Positions 17,826 through 25,662 of a stretch of 64,000 nt of DNA are shown here, in pieces. A model generated the notes under the pieces. The model saw only the letters and a program-made list of their open reading frames with translations, searched no databases and was not told the origin of the DNA. The position numbers and the translations under genes were made by a program. The stretch's first letter is position 1. Every line of letters starts with the position of its first letter. The DNA comes from JANMAT01 sp031359995. GTDB taxonomy: Bacteria; Actinomycetota; Acidimicrobiia; Acidimicrobiales; Ilumatobacteraceae. Location: positions 1-64,000 of the forward strand of contig JANMAT010000133.1 of NCBI GenBank assembly GCA_031359995.1. Reading direction: 5' to 3'.

Positions 17826-18269
17826 GTGGTCATACCTTCGTTCGACCCGGAGACCGGCTATCTGCCGCCAGGCGAGCATCGAGCCTCGTGGCCGGAGCTA
17901 CTCGAACGGTTCGGCTGGAACCCCGTACGTCGTGCGCTGCTCGACGGCCTCCATGAAGCTCTCACGATGCTCCCGGAGGCAGGATGTTCCAAGGTCTGGC
18001 TCAACGGCAGTTTCGTGACGGCGAAGGACGAGCCCGGCGACTTCGACGCAGTCTGGGATGACAGCGGGGTCGACGAGGACGGCATCGATCCGATCTTCCA
18101 CGACCTCGGCGACGGACGTCTGAGCCAGAAGCTCAGGTTCGGTGGTGAGCTGTTCCCGAACTGGCTGAACCTGTCGAGCCAGTCGCGATTCGTCGAGTTC
18201 TTCCAGCACGACTTGGACGGCCGCAGCAAAGGCATCGTCGTCATCGACCCAAGAGAGGTCTCCTTGTGA
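17826..18269 (+). CDS. nucleotidyltransferase-fold protein, candidate toxin of a two-gene module
   Basis: This 147-residue protein contains LNGSFVTAKDEPGDFDAVWD (residues 59-78), which fits the GS...DxD signature of the Pol-beta/MNT nucleotidyltransferase superfamily, with Gly61-Ser62 and Asp72/Asp74. It resembles the DUF6932-type proteins found beside small HTH proteins. It may transfer a nucleotide to RNA or protein. It overlaps the downstream XRE gene by GTGA and its promoter is leaderless. A toxin role is inferred from architecture; an AbiE-like or minimal-NTase role is also possible. Confidence 0.65.
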   Translation: MVIPSFDPETGYLPPGEHRASWPELLERFGWNPVRRALLDGLHEALTMLPEAGCSKVWLNGSFVTAKDEPGDFDAVWDDSGVDEDGIDPIFHDLGDGRLSQKLRFGGELFPNWLNLSSQSRFVEFFQHDLDGRSKGIVVIDPREVSL

Positions 18270-18703
18270 TCACCAACGACGTCCAGTACCGCAACACCAG
18301 AGCTTGGGCCGACAGATTCGAGGCGGATGCCGCCGACCTGGCGACAGCCATGCCGCCGCCGCGGACGCGACTCCAGCAGGCGAAGATCGATGCCGCCCGA
18401 GCCCAGGCCGACGACCTGAGAGAACAGCTGTCCGCCTACGAGGCCTTGCGCTCCGGCGCGGTACGCACGTTCGAGGCGAACTCTCTGCTCGGCCTCGCCG
18501 AAGCGCTCGTGAAGGCCCGCGTCGCTCGCGGATGGACGCAGCGCCGCCTGGCCGAGCAGCTCAGCGTCGCCGAACAGCAGGTGCAGCGGTACGAGGCCAC
18601 CGGCTACACCTCCGCCAGCCTCGCCCGGCTCGCTGACGTCGCCGACGCCTTGGGCGTGACGATCACCGAGACGGTGACGATGGGCGAAGGAACCGCGGCC
18701 TGA
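18266..18703 (+). CDS. XRE-family HTH protein, candidate antitoxin/repressor
   Basis: This 145-residue protein has an N-terminal helical part with a short coiled coil (about residues 28-65) and a C-terminal XRE helix-turn-helix (about 78-132) including RGWTQRRLAEQLSVAEQQVQ. GTG 18266 overlaps the upstream stop codon by four bases, so synthesis is coupled to the nucleotidyltransferase. It is the likely ligand of the palindrome at 17804-17825. Having the antitoxin second is less usual but known. Confidence 0.75.
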   Translation: MITNDVQYRNTRAWADRFEADAADLATAMPPPRTRLQQAKIDAARAQADDLREQLSAYEALRSGAVRTFEANSLLGLAEALVKARVARGWTQRRLAEQLSVAEQQVQRYEATGYTSASLARLADVADALGVTITETVTMGEGTAA

Positions 18704-18754
18704 CGTGGCTGTGCGTCCCTTCGGCCCCATCGGTCCTTGGCAGGACATCGATCT

Positions 18755-19615
18755 GTGACGAGGCACGCCGAGGTGGCGGGCGGGCGCGGTCGGTCGAACG
18801 TGGTCGTCGTCGACACGCAGGGTCTGGCGCGCATGTTCGACCATGACGGTGAGCTGATCGCCCGCGCTCCGATCCGCTACAGCTTCGGAGGGCGTCGGTT
18901 GTGGTCCGGCACCATCGACGGTGGGCAGCTGACGGTCGGGGGAGACTGGGATCGCGGCGTCGCCGCCTACGTCGACGGACTGACCGCGGTGGCGTGGGAC
19001 CATCCCGAGATCGCTCGACCGCAGCGGATCCGCTCGGCCGACCGGGCCATCGCCGTGTCGACGGAGGACGGTGGTGTCTGGCTCTTGGACCCGGATGGCC
19101 GGATCCGGGCGAGGGACCCCCAGCTCGACGAGTTCCTGTGCGACGCCGTCGGCGTCGGGCTCGCAGTCGCCGATGGTCGGCTGGTCCTCGTGTCGACGGA
19201 CGACCTCCGGGTGATCGCTCCCGTGCGCACCGCCGAGTTCCTGCCGGTGTGCGCCGTGCAGCTCCGCGACGGGTTCGCGGTCGGCACCTTCGGCGAGCGG
19301 GTCGTGGCCGTGGGCACGAACGGGAACGAGCGCTTCGTCCATCGACTGGCGCGGCGCGAGATCGCGAGAGCCCTCCTGCAGCCACCGGGCTCGGCGGGGC
19401 TCGTCATGATCGTCCGTGACACGCGAGCACCCGCATGCGGCTCGCACCCTCGACGCCGACGGTGCCGAACTCCACTCCGTCGACGTCTCGTTCGGACCGA
19501 CGCGATCCCCTATGGGGACGGGAGCCACTTCGCCGTCATCCATCCCGATCGATCGAAGATCCACATCCTGGATCCGATCGACGGCTCCAGCCGTCCGCTC
19601 GATTCGGATCCCTGA
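18755..19615 (+). CDS. beta-propeller-like protein with two apparent compensating frameshifts
   Basis: The roughly 286 residues look like blade repeats of a beta-propeller (VVVVDTQGLARMFDHDGELI, GGVWLLDPDGRIRARD, GNERFVHRLARREIARALL). I do not recognise a specific family. Between about 19417 and 19497 the reading frame turns into Arg/Pro-rich nonsense, while the next frame reads a sensible EHPHAARTLDADGAELHSVD; after that the original frame resumes with DGSHFAVIHPDRSKIHILDP. Two opposite single-base errors or mutations would explain this. AGGA nine bases before GTG 18755 supports the start; TTG 18737 is an alternative. The 3' end meets the crotonase gene in a stop-stop motif. Confidence 0.5.
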   Translation: MTRHAEVAGGRGRSNVVVVDTQGLARMFDHDGELIARAPIRYSFGGRRLWSGTIDGGQLTVGGDWDRGVAAYVDGLTAVAWDHPEIARPQRIRSADRAIAVSTEDGGVWLLDPDGRIRARDPQLDEFLCDAVGVGLAVADGRLVLVSTDDLRVIAPVRTAEFLPVCAVQLRDGFAVGTFGERVVAVGTNGNERFVHRLARREIARALLQPPGSAGLVMIVRDTRAPACGSHPRRRRCRTPLRRRLVRTDAIPYGDGSHFAVIHPDRSKIHILDPIDGSSRPLDSDP

Positions 19616-19628
19616 ACCGGCCCGTCAG
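19612..19628. terminator. CTGA-N9-TCAG motif joining two convergent stop codons
   Basis: CTGAACCGGCCCGTCAG contains the TGA of the propeller gene and the TCA (TGA on the minus strand) of the crotonase gene. The identical 17-mer occurs at 38208-38224, between two unrelated genes. The arms CTGA/TCAG can pair. A compact bidirectional terminator is possible but the stem is short. Confidence 0.35.
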
Positions 19629-20386
19629 GTCGAGGGCAGTTGGCGCTTGGCTCTCGCGACGACGGCGCTCATGTTGGCCTGCAGGGTGTCGCGGCCGCTG
19701 CCGCCGAAACCGGCCTCGACCGAGATCTCGCGGTGACGGCGGTGGGCGTCGCGCCACGGTAGGCCTCCGGTCTCGTTCCAGTCGCGACGCATGGTGCGCA
19801 GCATGTCGGGGTTCTGCTCGGCGATGGCGCCGGCCAGATCGAGGGCGAACGGCAGCAGGTCGCCGTGGGCCACCAAGTGGTTGGCCAGGCCGATGCGCAA
19901 CGCCGTCTCGGCGTCCACGAAGTTGCCGGTCATCGACATCTCGCGGGCCTTGGCCATGCCGACGCGTCGGGGCAGGTCGACCAGCACCGGGCCGGGGTAC
20001 ACGCCGACGCGCACATGGGTGTCGGCGAAGCGGGCCCGATCCGACGCCACGATGAAGTCGCACGCCAGCGCCACCTCGAAGCCACCGGTCACCGCGGCGC
20101 CGTTCACCGCGGCGATGGTGGGCACCTCGGAGTGGGCGACGGCGTCGATGAAGCGGGGCAGGTCGACGAGCTTGTCGGTGCCCAGGTTGCGCAGGTCGAG
20201 CCCGGCGCAGAACGCCGGATCGGCCCCGGTGATGACGAGGCAACGGGCGTCCTGCGTGGCCTCGACCGCATCGACGATGGCGGTGGCCATGTCGACGTTC
20301 ACCGCGTTGCGGGCCGACGGCCGGTTCAGGGTGAGCACGGCCACGCCGTCGTCGCGGCGGTCGATGATGACGAGCGGTTCGCTCAT
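19625..20386 (-). CDS. enoyl-CoA hydratase/isomerase (crotonase) family protein
   Basis: This 253-residue crotonase-fold protein has FCAGLDLRNL (oxyanion-hole loop, about residue 64) and NGAAVTGGFEVALACDFIVAS (about 95-115), which includes the Glu matching Glu144 of rat hydratase. In the second catalytic segment it reads FADTHVRVGVYPG, so the usual second Glu is replaced; isomerase-, hydrolase- or one-Glu hydratase-type chemistry is possible. It is the third gene of a minus-strand operon with two MaoC hydratases, joined by ATGA overlap. Confidence 0.85.
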   Translation of the reverse strand: MSEPLVIIDRRDDGVAVLTLNRPSARNAVNVDMATAIVDAVEATQDARCLVITGADPAFCAGLDLRNLGTDKLVDLPRFIDAVAHSEVPTIAAVNGAAVTGGFEVALACDFIVASDRARFADTHVRVGVYPGPVLVDLPRRVGMAKAREMSMTGNFVDAETALRIGLANHLVAHGDLLPFALDLAGAIAEQNPDMLRTMRRDWNETGGLPWRDAHRRHREISVEAGFGGSGRDTLQANMSAVVARAKRQLPST

Positions 20387-20841
20387 GTGGCCGTGCCTCC
20401 CTGGGCGGGGTCGGTGAGGGGCAGACGCACGACGGCCTGCACCGGGACGAGGCGTTCGCCCTCGGGCGTCTGCTCCCACGCCTCGATGGTCACGTCGCCG
20501 GTGGCCGGGTCGACCGCGGTGATGCGCCCGCCGATCTCGTACTCGCGATCGGGGAAGGCCGAGCGCCGGTTCTGCCACGACACCGACACCAGACGGCCGC
20601 GCGGGCCGGCCCAGTCGGTGAAGAACTGGGTGATCCACGCGCCCTGCAGCGGGCCGTGCACGAGGATGTCGGCGTGCCCCTCGGTGGCGGCGTAGTCGCG
20701 GTCGTAGTGGATGCGGTGCGGGTTCCACGTGGCCGCGCTGTAGAGGAACAGCTGGGCGCGCGACGCCCGCTTCACCACCACGGGCAGCTCGTCGCCCACG
20801 GCCACGTCGGCCGCCGTCAGCTGCGTCGGGTTCACGCTCAT
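20383..20841 (-). CDS. MaoC-like hot-dog hydratase
   Basis: This 152-residue hot-dog-fold protein shows SAATWNPHRIHYDRDYA and HADILVHGPLQGAW. The Asp/His pattern of (R)-specific enoyl-CoA hydratases is partly kept (HRIHYD in place of the usual D-x-N-P-I-H). It probably forms a heterodimer with the protein of the gene just upstream, like HadA/HadB-type pairs. It overlaps both neighbours by four bases. Substrate chain length is unknown. Confidence 0.75.
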   Translation of the reverse strand: MSVNPTQLTAADVAVGDELPVVVKRASRAQLFLYSAATWNPHRIHYDRDYAATEGHADILVHGPLQGAWITQFFTDWAGPRGRLVSVSWQNRRSAFPDREYEIGGRITAVDPATGDVTIEAWEQTPEGERLVPVQAVVRLPLTDPAQGGTAT

Positions 20842-21329
20842 CGGGCGATCGCCGTCTGGCGGAGCGTGGCGATGATCTGGCCGTCCTGGTCGGCGAACAC
20901 CGTCTCGACGACGCTCGTGACGAAGGCGCCGTTGCGACCGTCGTGCTGCTCCACCGACGCCAGCCGGCTCTCGGCGGTCACCACGTCACCCACGTAGGCC
21001 GGTGCGACGTACTCCCATGCATCGCCGCCGGCCATGACGCGCGGCAGGCCGAGGCGTAGACGGGTGACGCCGCGGAACAGTCCGTCGTCGCGCAGTTCGG
21101 TCAGTGGCTTGGTGGCCGCCACCACGTGCCCGACGAAGGTGAGCGGCGCCACCAGCGTGCGGTAGCCGGCGGCGTGGGCGGCGTCCTCGTCGAAGTACAC
21201 GGGGTTCAGGTCGTCGACCGCCATGGCGTAGCGCTGGGCGTCCCGTGCGGTGATCTGTGCGGTGACGGGCGGCTGCGTGAGCTGCCCGAGCTGCGCCCGC
21301 ACCTCGTCGGTGATGAGCGAGGCCGTCAT
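20838..21329 (-). CDS. MaoC/FAS1-type dehydratase N-terminal-like hot-dog protein
   Basis: This 163-residue protein resembles the FAS1-type dehydratase half of hot-dog dehydratases: DAQRYAMAVDDLNPVYFDEDAA and APLTFVGHVV near the N-terminus, then RVMAGGDAWEYVAPAYVGDVVTAESRL. With the following MaoC protein it likely makes a two-subunit enoyl-CoA/3-hydroxyacyl-CoA (de)hydratase. It is the first gene of the three-gene operon ending with the crotonase. Confidence 0.75.
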   Translation of the reverse strand: MTASLITDEVRAQLGQLTQPPVTAQITARDAQRYAMAVDDLNPVYFDEDAAHAAGYRTLVAPLTFVGHVVAATKPLTELRDDGLFRGVTRLRLGLPRVMAGGDAWEYVAPAYVGDVVTAESRLASVEQHDGRNGAFVTSVVETVFADQDGQIIATLRQTAIAR

Positions 21330-21412
21330 GCCTGTCCCCCTCCTGGCTGTCCCCGCGCTCGACCGTAGTGCCGGGCCTGCCCGGCGGGCGAACGGCCCCG
21401 GTCCCGACGCCG

Positions 21413-21590
21413 TCAGCGGGGGTCGTGCGGCACCAGCTCCACCAGCGGAATGCCCTTCGAGGCGATCACGAGGTGTCGGCCGTGGAGGTCGACGTACAAC
21501 AGCGGGTTGCGGCGGACCTGCCCGCTGCGGCGCCCGCTCGTGGAGAGCAGCAGGATCGGGCGCGGACCATCCCAGCCGTCGTCGAGGCCG
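21413..21590 (-). pseudogene. remnant of a deazaflavin (F420)-dependent nitroreductase-family gene
   Basis: The minus-strand reading PILLLSTSGRRSGQVRRNPL and LYVDLHGRHLVIASKG matches the start of the DDN/DUF385 nitroreductase fold. It then jumps at about 21453 straight to IPLVELVPHDPR, which looks like the family C-terminus. The central part and the N-terminus are missing, and the 5' side abuts a GalT fragment on the other strand. No intact start exists. Loss of function is very likely if the sequence is correct. Confidence 0.5.
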
Positions 21591-21599
21591 CCGGTGGCG

Positions 21600-22027
21600 G
21601 CGTAACGAGGTCCGGGTCGACGCCTACGACGGCACCGTCGTGCACGTCGTGCGGGGCCGACAGCACCGCCCGAACCGACCGGCCGAGGGTTGCCCGTTCT
21701 GCGTGGGTGGGCTGGAGGCACCCGAGCCCTACGTGACCCGCAGCTTCCCCAACCGGTGGCCCGCCCTCGGGCAGGGCCGCTGCGAGGTGGTCCTGTACGC
21801 ACCGCACCACGACGCGACCTCTGCCGACCTCGGCCCGGCCGGCGCCCGCGCCGTAGTCGACCTGTGGGCCGAGCGCACCGCGCACCTCGGGGCCGAGCCC
21901 GGCGTGGCCTTCGTGCTCGTGTTCGACCGAGGTGGCGTGCGACGAGTTCTTCAACCCGGTCGAGCCCGAGGAGATGGCCGCCCGCCTGCGCGCCCTGACC
22001 AGCGGCGCCGGCGACGGGTCGACGTAG
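21600..22027 (+). pseudogene. internally deleted galactose-1-phosphate uridylyltransferase-like gene
   Basis: The first part reads EGCPFCVGGLEAPEPYVTRS, FPNRWPALGQGRCEVVLYAP and HHDATSADLG, typical of the GalT N-terminal HIT-fold domain with its zinc-binding CPFC. At about 21925-21931 the frame changes and continues VACDEFFNPVEPEEMAARLR to a TAG at 22027, which resembles the GalT C-terminus. The middle, including the catalytic HPH motif, is absent. The 5' end is also cut at its junction with the nitroreductase remnant. Confidence 0.6.
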
Positions 22028-22075
22028 TCTCCCCACGCAGGGCCGCGCTCGGGGCGCGGACAGGGGGAGGATCTC

Positions 22076-23110
22076 GTGGACGGCACCACGCTCGACGTCG
22101 GTCTGATGTTCAGCTTCCGGAACCCGGCGGCCTGGCGGCGCCCGTTCCCCGACGTGTACCGCGACGAGCTCGCCCTCATCGAACACGCCGAAGTGCTCGG
22201 CTACGACACCATCTGGCTGACCGAGCACCACTTCGCCGACGACGGCTACTCGCCCTCCATCATCCCGCTCGCCGCGGCCATCGCGGCACGCACCGAACGC
22301 GTGCGCATCGGCTTCAACCTGCTGCTGCTCCCCCTGCACAACGCCATCCGTGTGGCCGAGGACATCGCCGCCCTCGACGTGCTGTCGAACGGGCGCATCG
22401 ACGTCGGCGTCGGGCAGGGCTATGCCCGCCACGAGTTCGAGGGCTACGGCATCGACCGCGCCGAACGCCTCGGCCGCTTCCGCGAAGGGCTCGACGTGCT
22501 CCACGGCCTGTGGACCAACGACACGTTCTCGTACTCGGGCCGGCACTACACGATCAGCGACGCTCGCCTCGTGCCCAAACCCGTCCAGCAGCCCACGCCG
22601 CCCCTTTGGATCGGCGCCACCAGCCCGCCCGGCGTGCGGCGCGCCGGCCGGCGCGGCGCCAACCTGCTCGGCCTCACCAACCCGAAGCTGCAGGCCGAGT
22701 ACGAGCAGGCGCGCGCCGAAGCCGGACTCGACCCCGCCACGGCCAAGTTCCTGCAGCTGTTCTGGACGCATGTGGGCGACACCGACGACGACGCGTGGGA
22801 CGAGGCCGTCGCCCACTTCCACCACCTGCTCACGGTGTACGCCGGCTGGATCGACGCCGCCGACGACCCGGGCAACCGCGTGAACGACGTGTCCGTGCCC
22901 CCGGCGCACGAGCTGCGCACGGCCCGACCCACCATCTTCAAGCCCGTGTTCGGCAGCGCCGCCACCGTGGCCGCCTCGCTGCGCCAGTCGTTGGCCCGGT
23001 TGCGCACCACGCACCTCGGCCTCGGTCTCGTGCCCGGCATGGACCCGGCCGTGACGCGCCGATCCATGGAGCGCTTCGCACGCGAGGTCGCGCCGTCGCT
23101 CGGCGGCTGA
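22076..23110 (+). CDS. luciferase-like flavin/F420 monooxygenase
   Basis: This 344-residue TIM-barrel protein is in the bacterial luciferase-like superfamily: YDTIWLTEHHFADDGYSPS, RIGFNLLLLPLHNAIRVAED, GRIDVGVGQGYARHEFEGYG and PPLWIGATSP. Members oxidise small substrates with FMNH2 or F420 as flavin partner. GGGAGG about seven bases upstream supports the GTG at 22076, and a TAGTCT box lies at 22025-22030 over the GalT remnant's stop. Cofactor choice and substrate cannot be told from sequence alone. Confidence 0.85.
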   Translation: MDGTTLDVGLMFSFRNPAAWRRPFPDVYRDELALIEHAEVLGYDTIWLTEHHFADDGYSPSIIPLAAAIAARTERVRIGFNLLLLPLHNAIRVAEDIAALDVLSNGRIDVGVGQGYARHEFEGYGIDRAERLGRFREGLDVLHGLWTNDTFSYSGRHYTISDARLVPKPVQQPTPPLWIGATSPPGVRRAGRRGANLLGLTNPKLQAEYEQARAEAGLDPATAKFLQLFWTHVGDTDDDAWDEAVAHFHHLLTVYAGWIDAADDPGNRVNDVSVPPAHELRTARPTIFKPVFGSAATVAASLRQSLARLRTTHLGLGLVPGMDPAVTRRSMERFAREVAPSLGG

Positions 23111-23193
23111 CGCGTATTCACGGTCACGGACCGCGCTCGGGTGCTCATACGGTCGGGGCAGTGTCGGTCCCCGCCGGCTGGAGGGGCCCCGGA

Positions 23194-24063
23194 ATGTCGC
23201 CGAACCTGTCTCGTCGTGAGGTGTTGCAGGGTGGAGCGCTCGCAGGCGCGGCCGCGTTCGGGTCGAGCCTCGTGCTCCAGGATCTGACGCTGGGCGTGTT
23301 CGAGTTCGAGAACGCCGCCGGTACGCCGAACGTCGAGGCGATCGGCGGTCCGGCACGGCGGCGCACCACGGGTGCGTCCAGCCTCTTCGCCCGGCCCCTG
23401 CTGCCGGTCGGCACGCAGATCGCCAGCGTCGAGGTCTTCGGGTACACCGACGCCGACGTCACCCAGAACTGGCAGCTCATCCGGTTCAACGTCGACGGCA
23501 CGACCAACGTGCTCGGCGCCGCTGCGCTCACCGGTGCGGGCATGCTCACCGGCAGCATCACCTTCGCCGACGGTGTGACCGTGCCCTACGTGGTCGCCAC
23601 GGGCGACTGGCTCGCGGTCGGGTGCGCCAACACCGGACCCGCGAGCGGTGTGTGCGGCGCCATCGTCCACTCCTTCGCCGAGGTGCCGCCCAGGTTCGTG
23701 ACCATCGCACCGCGGCGGGTGTACGACTCGCGCACCGCGCACGCGAAGCTGGCGGCGGGGGTCGAGCGCACCATCAGCGTGGCCGATGCCAGCGACGCCA
23801 GCGGCGAGGTCGTACCCGCGGGCGCCACCGGTGTGGCCATCACCCTCACCGTCACCGGGACCGAGGGAACCGACGGGGGCTACGCCGCCGTGTTCCCGGC
23901 CGGCACCACGTGGTCGGGGACGTCGTCGGTGAACTGGTTCGGGCCGGGCCAGAACCTGGCCACCGCCGCCATCGTGGCCCTCGACGCCGACCGGCGCATC
24001 ACGCTGCGGGGCGGGGTGGCGTCCACCCACGTCGTGGTCGACGTGTCGGGCTACCTCATCTGA
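23194..24063 (+). CDS. exported Tat-type protein with a C-terminal RLLDTR-like beta domain
   Basis: This protein has 289 residues from ATG 23194, which follows GGAGG. The N-terminus SRREVLQGGALAGAAAF is a twin-arginine-type signal. A middle beta-rich domain (about residues 40-165) is followed by a module starting FVTIAPRRVYDSR and ending HVVVDVSGYLI, the VYDSR/LLDTR repeat found in actinobacterial exported proteins and also in the lipoprotein at 4490-6814. A TACGGT box at 23148-23153 would also allow a leaderless start at GTG 23161, adding 11 residues. The function is unknown and the location probably extracellular. Confidence 0.65.
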   Translation: MSPNLSRREVLQGGALAGAAAFGSSLVLQDLTLGVFEFENAAGTPNVEAIGGPARRRTTGASSLFARPLLPVGTQIASVEVFGYTDADVTQNWQLIRFNVDGTTNVLGAAALTGAGMLTGSITFADGVTVPYVVATGDWLAVGCANTGPASGVCGAIVHSFAEVPPRFVTIAPRRVYDSRTAHAKLAAGVERTISVADASDASGEVVPAGATGVAITLTVTGTEGTDGGYAAVFPAGTTWSGTSSVNWFGPGQNLATAAIVALDADRRITLRGGVASTHVVVDVSGYLI

Positions 24064-24119
24064 CGCCGGCCGGCGCTTCGGGCCCGGCGGCCGCCGCACG
24101 GCACCGGTAGCGTGGTGCG

Positions 24120-24452
24120 ATGCCCGACGCGCTGCGCTCCATCGGCCTGTTCGTGCTGGCGGCGCTGGCCGAGATCGGCGGCGCCTGGCTCGTGTGGCAG
24201 GGCGTGCGCGAGCACCGCGGCGTCGCGTTCATCGGCGCCGGCATCGCCGCCCTGGCCGCCTACGGCTTCGTGGCCACACTGCAGCCCGACGCCAACTTCG
24301 GGCGCATCCTGGCCGCCTACGGCGGCGTCTTCGTGGCTGGCTCGCTGGCGTGGGGACGGGTGGTCGACGGCTTCCGCCCCGATCGCTTCGATCTCGCCGG
24401 TTCGGCCGTCTGCCTGGTGGGCGTGGCCGTGATCATGTACGCCCCGCGCTGA
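24120..24452 (+). CDS. YnfA/UPF0060 family membrane protein
   Basis: This 110-residue protein with four predicted membrane segments matches the UPF0060 family of small drug/metabolite-transporter-like proteins: EIGGAWLVWQGVREHRG and YGGVFVAGSLAWGRVVDGFRPD are typical. A TAGCGT box at 24108-24113 is six bases before the ATG (leaderless). It converges on the epimerase gene with a CTGA-N13-TCAG stop arrangement. The transported substrate is unknown. Confidence 0.85.
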   Translation: MPDALRSIGLFVLAALAEIGGAWLVWQGVREHRGVAFIGAGIAALAAYGFVATLQPDANFGRILAAYGGVFVAGSLAWGRVVDGFRPDRFDLAGSAVCLVGVAVIMYAPR

Positions 24453-24465
24453 GGCGCGCACGCGG

Positions 24466-25635
24466 TCAGCCGCCGTCGTCGGCCGCGGCTCGCCGCTCGG
24501 CCAGGACCGCTCGCCGTCGGGCCCGCTGCGCCTCGCGTTCGGGGGCGTAGCGGTCGACGAAGCACGGGTCGGCCGCGGTGGCGGCCTGTTGCAGCGGGCC
24601 TCGCGCCGCCATCCACGCGTCCATCAGCGCGTCCTCGGCGGCGTAGTCGAACGGGTCCTGCAGGTTGCGTTCGGTGCCGCCGCCGCACTCGGGTCGGTGC
24701 TCCACGAGCCAGTGCGCCGTCTGGGCCAGTCCTTCATCGAACGGCACCACGTCGCGGTGCCCCAACGCCGCCAGCGTGGTGGCGGGTGAGTAGCGGTGGT
24801 GCGGGCTCGTGCGCATGACGAACGGATGGGCCGGTGTCGCCAGCGCGAACGGCAGATCGACGATCTCGAACGTGTGCCCGAGCGCGGCGCTCAGGACGTC
24901 GACCGTCTGGCGCAGCGTGGGCGTGACCTCGTCGCTCACGTGCAGGGCCCGCCCGCCGGTCACGTCGGGGTGGTCGACGCAGAACAGCATCGACGCGGCG
25001 GCGTTGGCCACGTGCACCGCGCTGCACAGGTGCAGCCCACCGTCGGGCAGGATGAGGCGGCGGCGACCGTCGAGCACTCGCCGCACCACCAGCCACTCAC
25101 GCGGCAGCAGTTGGTGCGGGCCGTACACCAGCGGGTAGCGCAGGTGCGTGGCGCCGGGATGGGCGGCGAACACGGCACGCTCGGTCTCGATCATCTTGGC
25201 GACCTTGTCGTTGGCCACTTCGTGGCGACCGCCGCGATCGACGAGCTCGGCCTCCTCCTCCTCGGCGGCCGGTACCGGTAAGCCGGCCGGTTCCCGCTGG
25301 AACGGGTTGCCGAACCCGTCGAGCACGGGCACACCGCCCACCGACAGGACGCGCCCGACCCGCCCCACGAGCAGCTCCACGAGGTCGCGCAGCCGCCCGT
25401 ACATCACCACGGCGAGATCGAACGTGCGGTCGCCGAGCGCGCCGGCCACCGCGTCGCGGTCGAACGGGTCGGTGTGGACGTGCTCGACCACGTCGGGGAT
25501 CTCGGGTCGCTCGTGACGACCGGTGTGCAGCATGGTCACCGCGTAGCCCCGGTCGACCAGGCCCTGCACCACGAACGGCCCCGTCGGCCCGGTGCCGCCC
25601 ACCACCAGCGCGCGCCCAGCCGTGCCGTTCCCCAT
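24466..25635 (-). CDS. NAD-dependent epimerase/dehydratase (extended SDR) family protein
   Basis: This 389-residue extended SDR has the nucleotide-binding VVGGTGPTGPFVVQGL (residues 11-26) and a late HLRYPLVYGPHQLLPREW segment characteristic of nucleotide-sugar epimerase-like proteins. The usual YxxxK is not evident (NDKVAKMIE keeps a Lys), so activity may differ from standard epimerases. The C-terminus (RDVVPFDEGL onward) is a long helical extension. It is followed 27 bp upstream by the permease gene on the same strand. Confidence 0.75.
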   Translation of the reverse strand: MGNGTAGRALVVGGTGPTGPFVVQGLVDRGYAVTMLHTGRHERPEIPDVVEHVHTDPFDRDAVAGALGDRTFDLAVVMYGRLRDLVELLVGRVGRVLSVGGVPVLDGFGNPFQREPAGLPVPAAEEEEAELVDRGGRHEVANDKVAKMIETERAVFAAHPGATHLRYPLVYGPHQLLPREWLVVRRVLDGRRRLILPDGGLHLCSAVHVANAAASMLFCVDHPDVTGGRALHVSDEVTPTLRQTVDVLSAALGHTFEIVDLPFALATPAHPFVMRTSPHHRYSPATTLAALGHRDVVPFDEGLAQTAHWLVEHRPECGGGTERNLQDPFDYAAEDALMDAWMAARGPLQQAATAADPCFVDRYAPEREAQRARRRAVLAERRAAADDGG

Positions 25636-25662
25636 GGCCCGATGGTAGAGGTCGCGGGCCGG

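Noticed and set aside
17858..19564. 568-codon minus-strand open frame over the nucleotidyltransferase-XRE module
   Set aside because: The plus strand has coupled starts, an operator and known folds; the minus frame is compositionally random.
21413..23356. 647-codon minus-strand frame as one protein
   Set aside because: Only its last 60 or so residues look like a nitroreductase; the rest is antisense to an intact luciferase-like gene.
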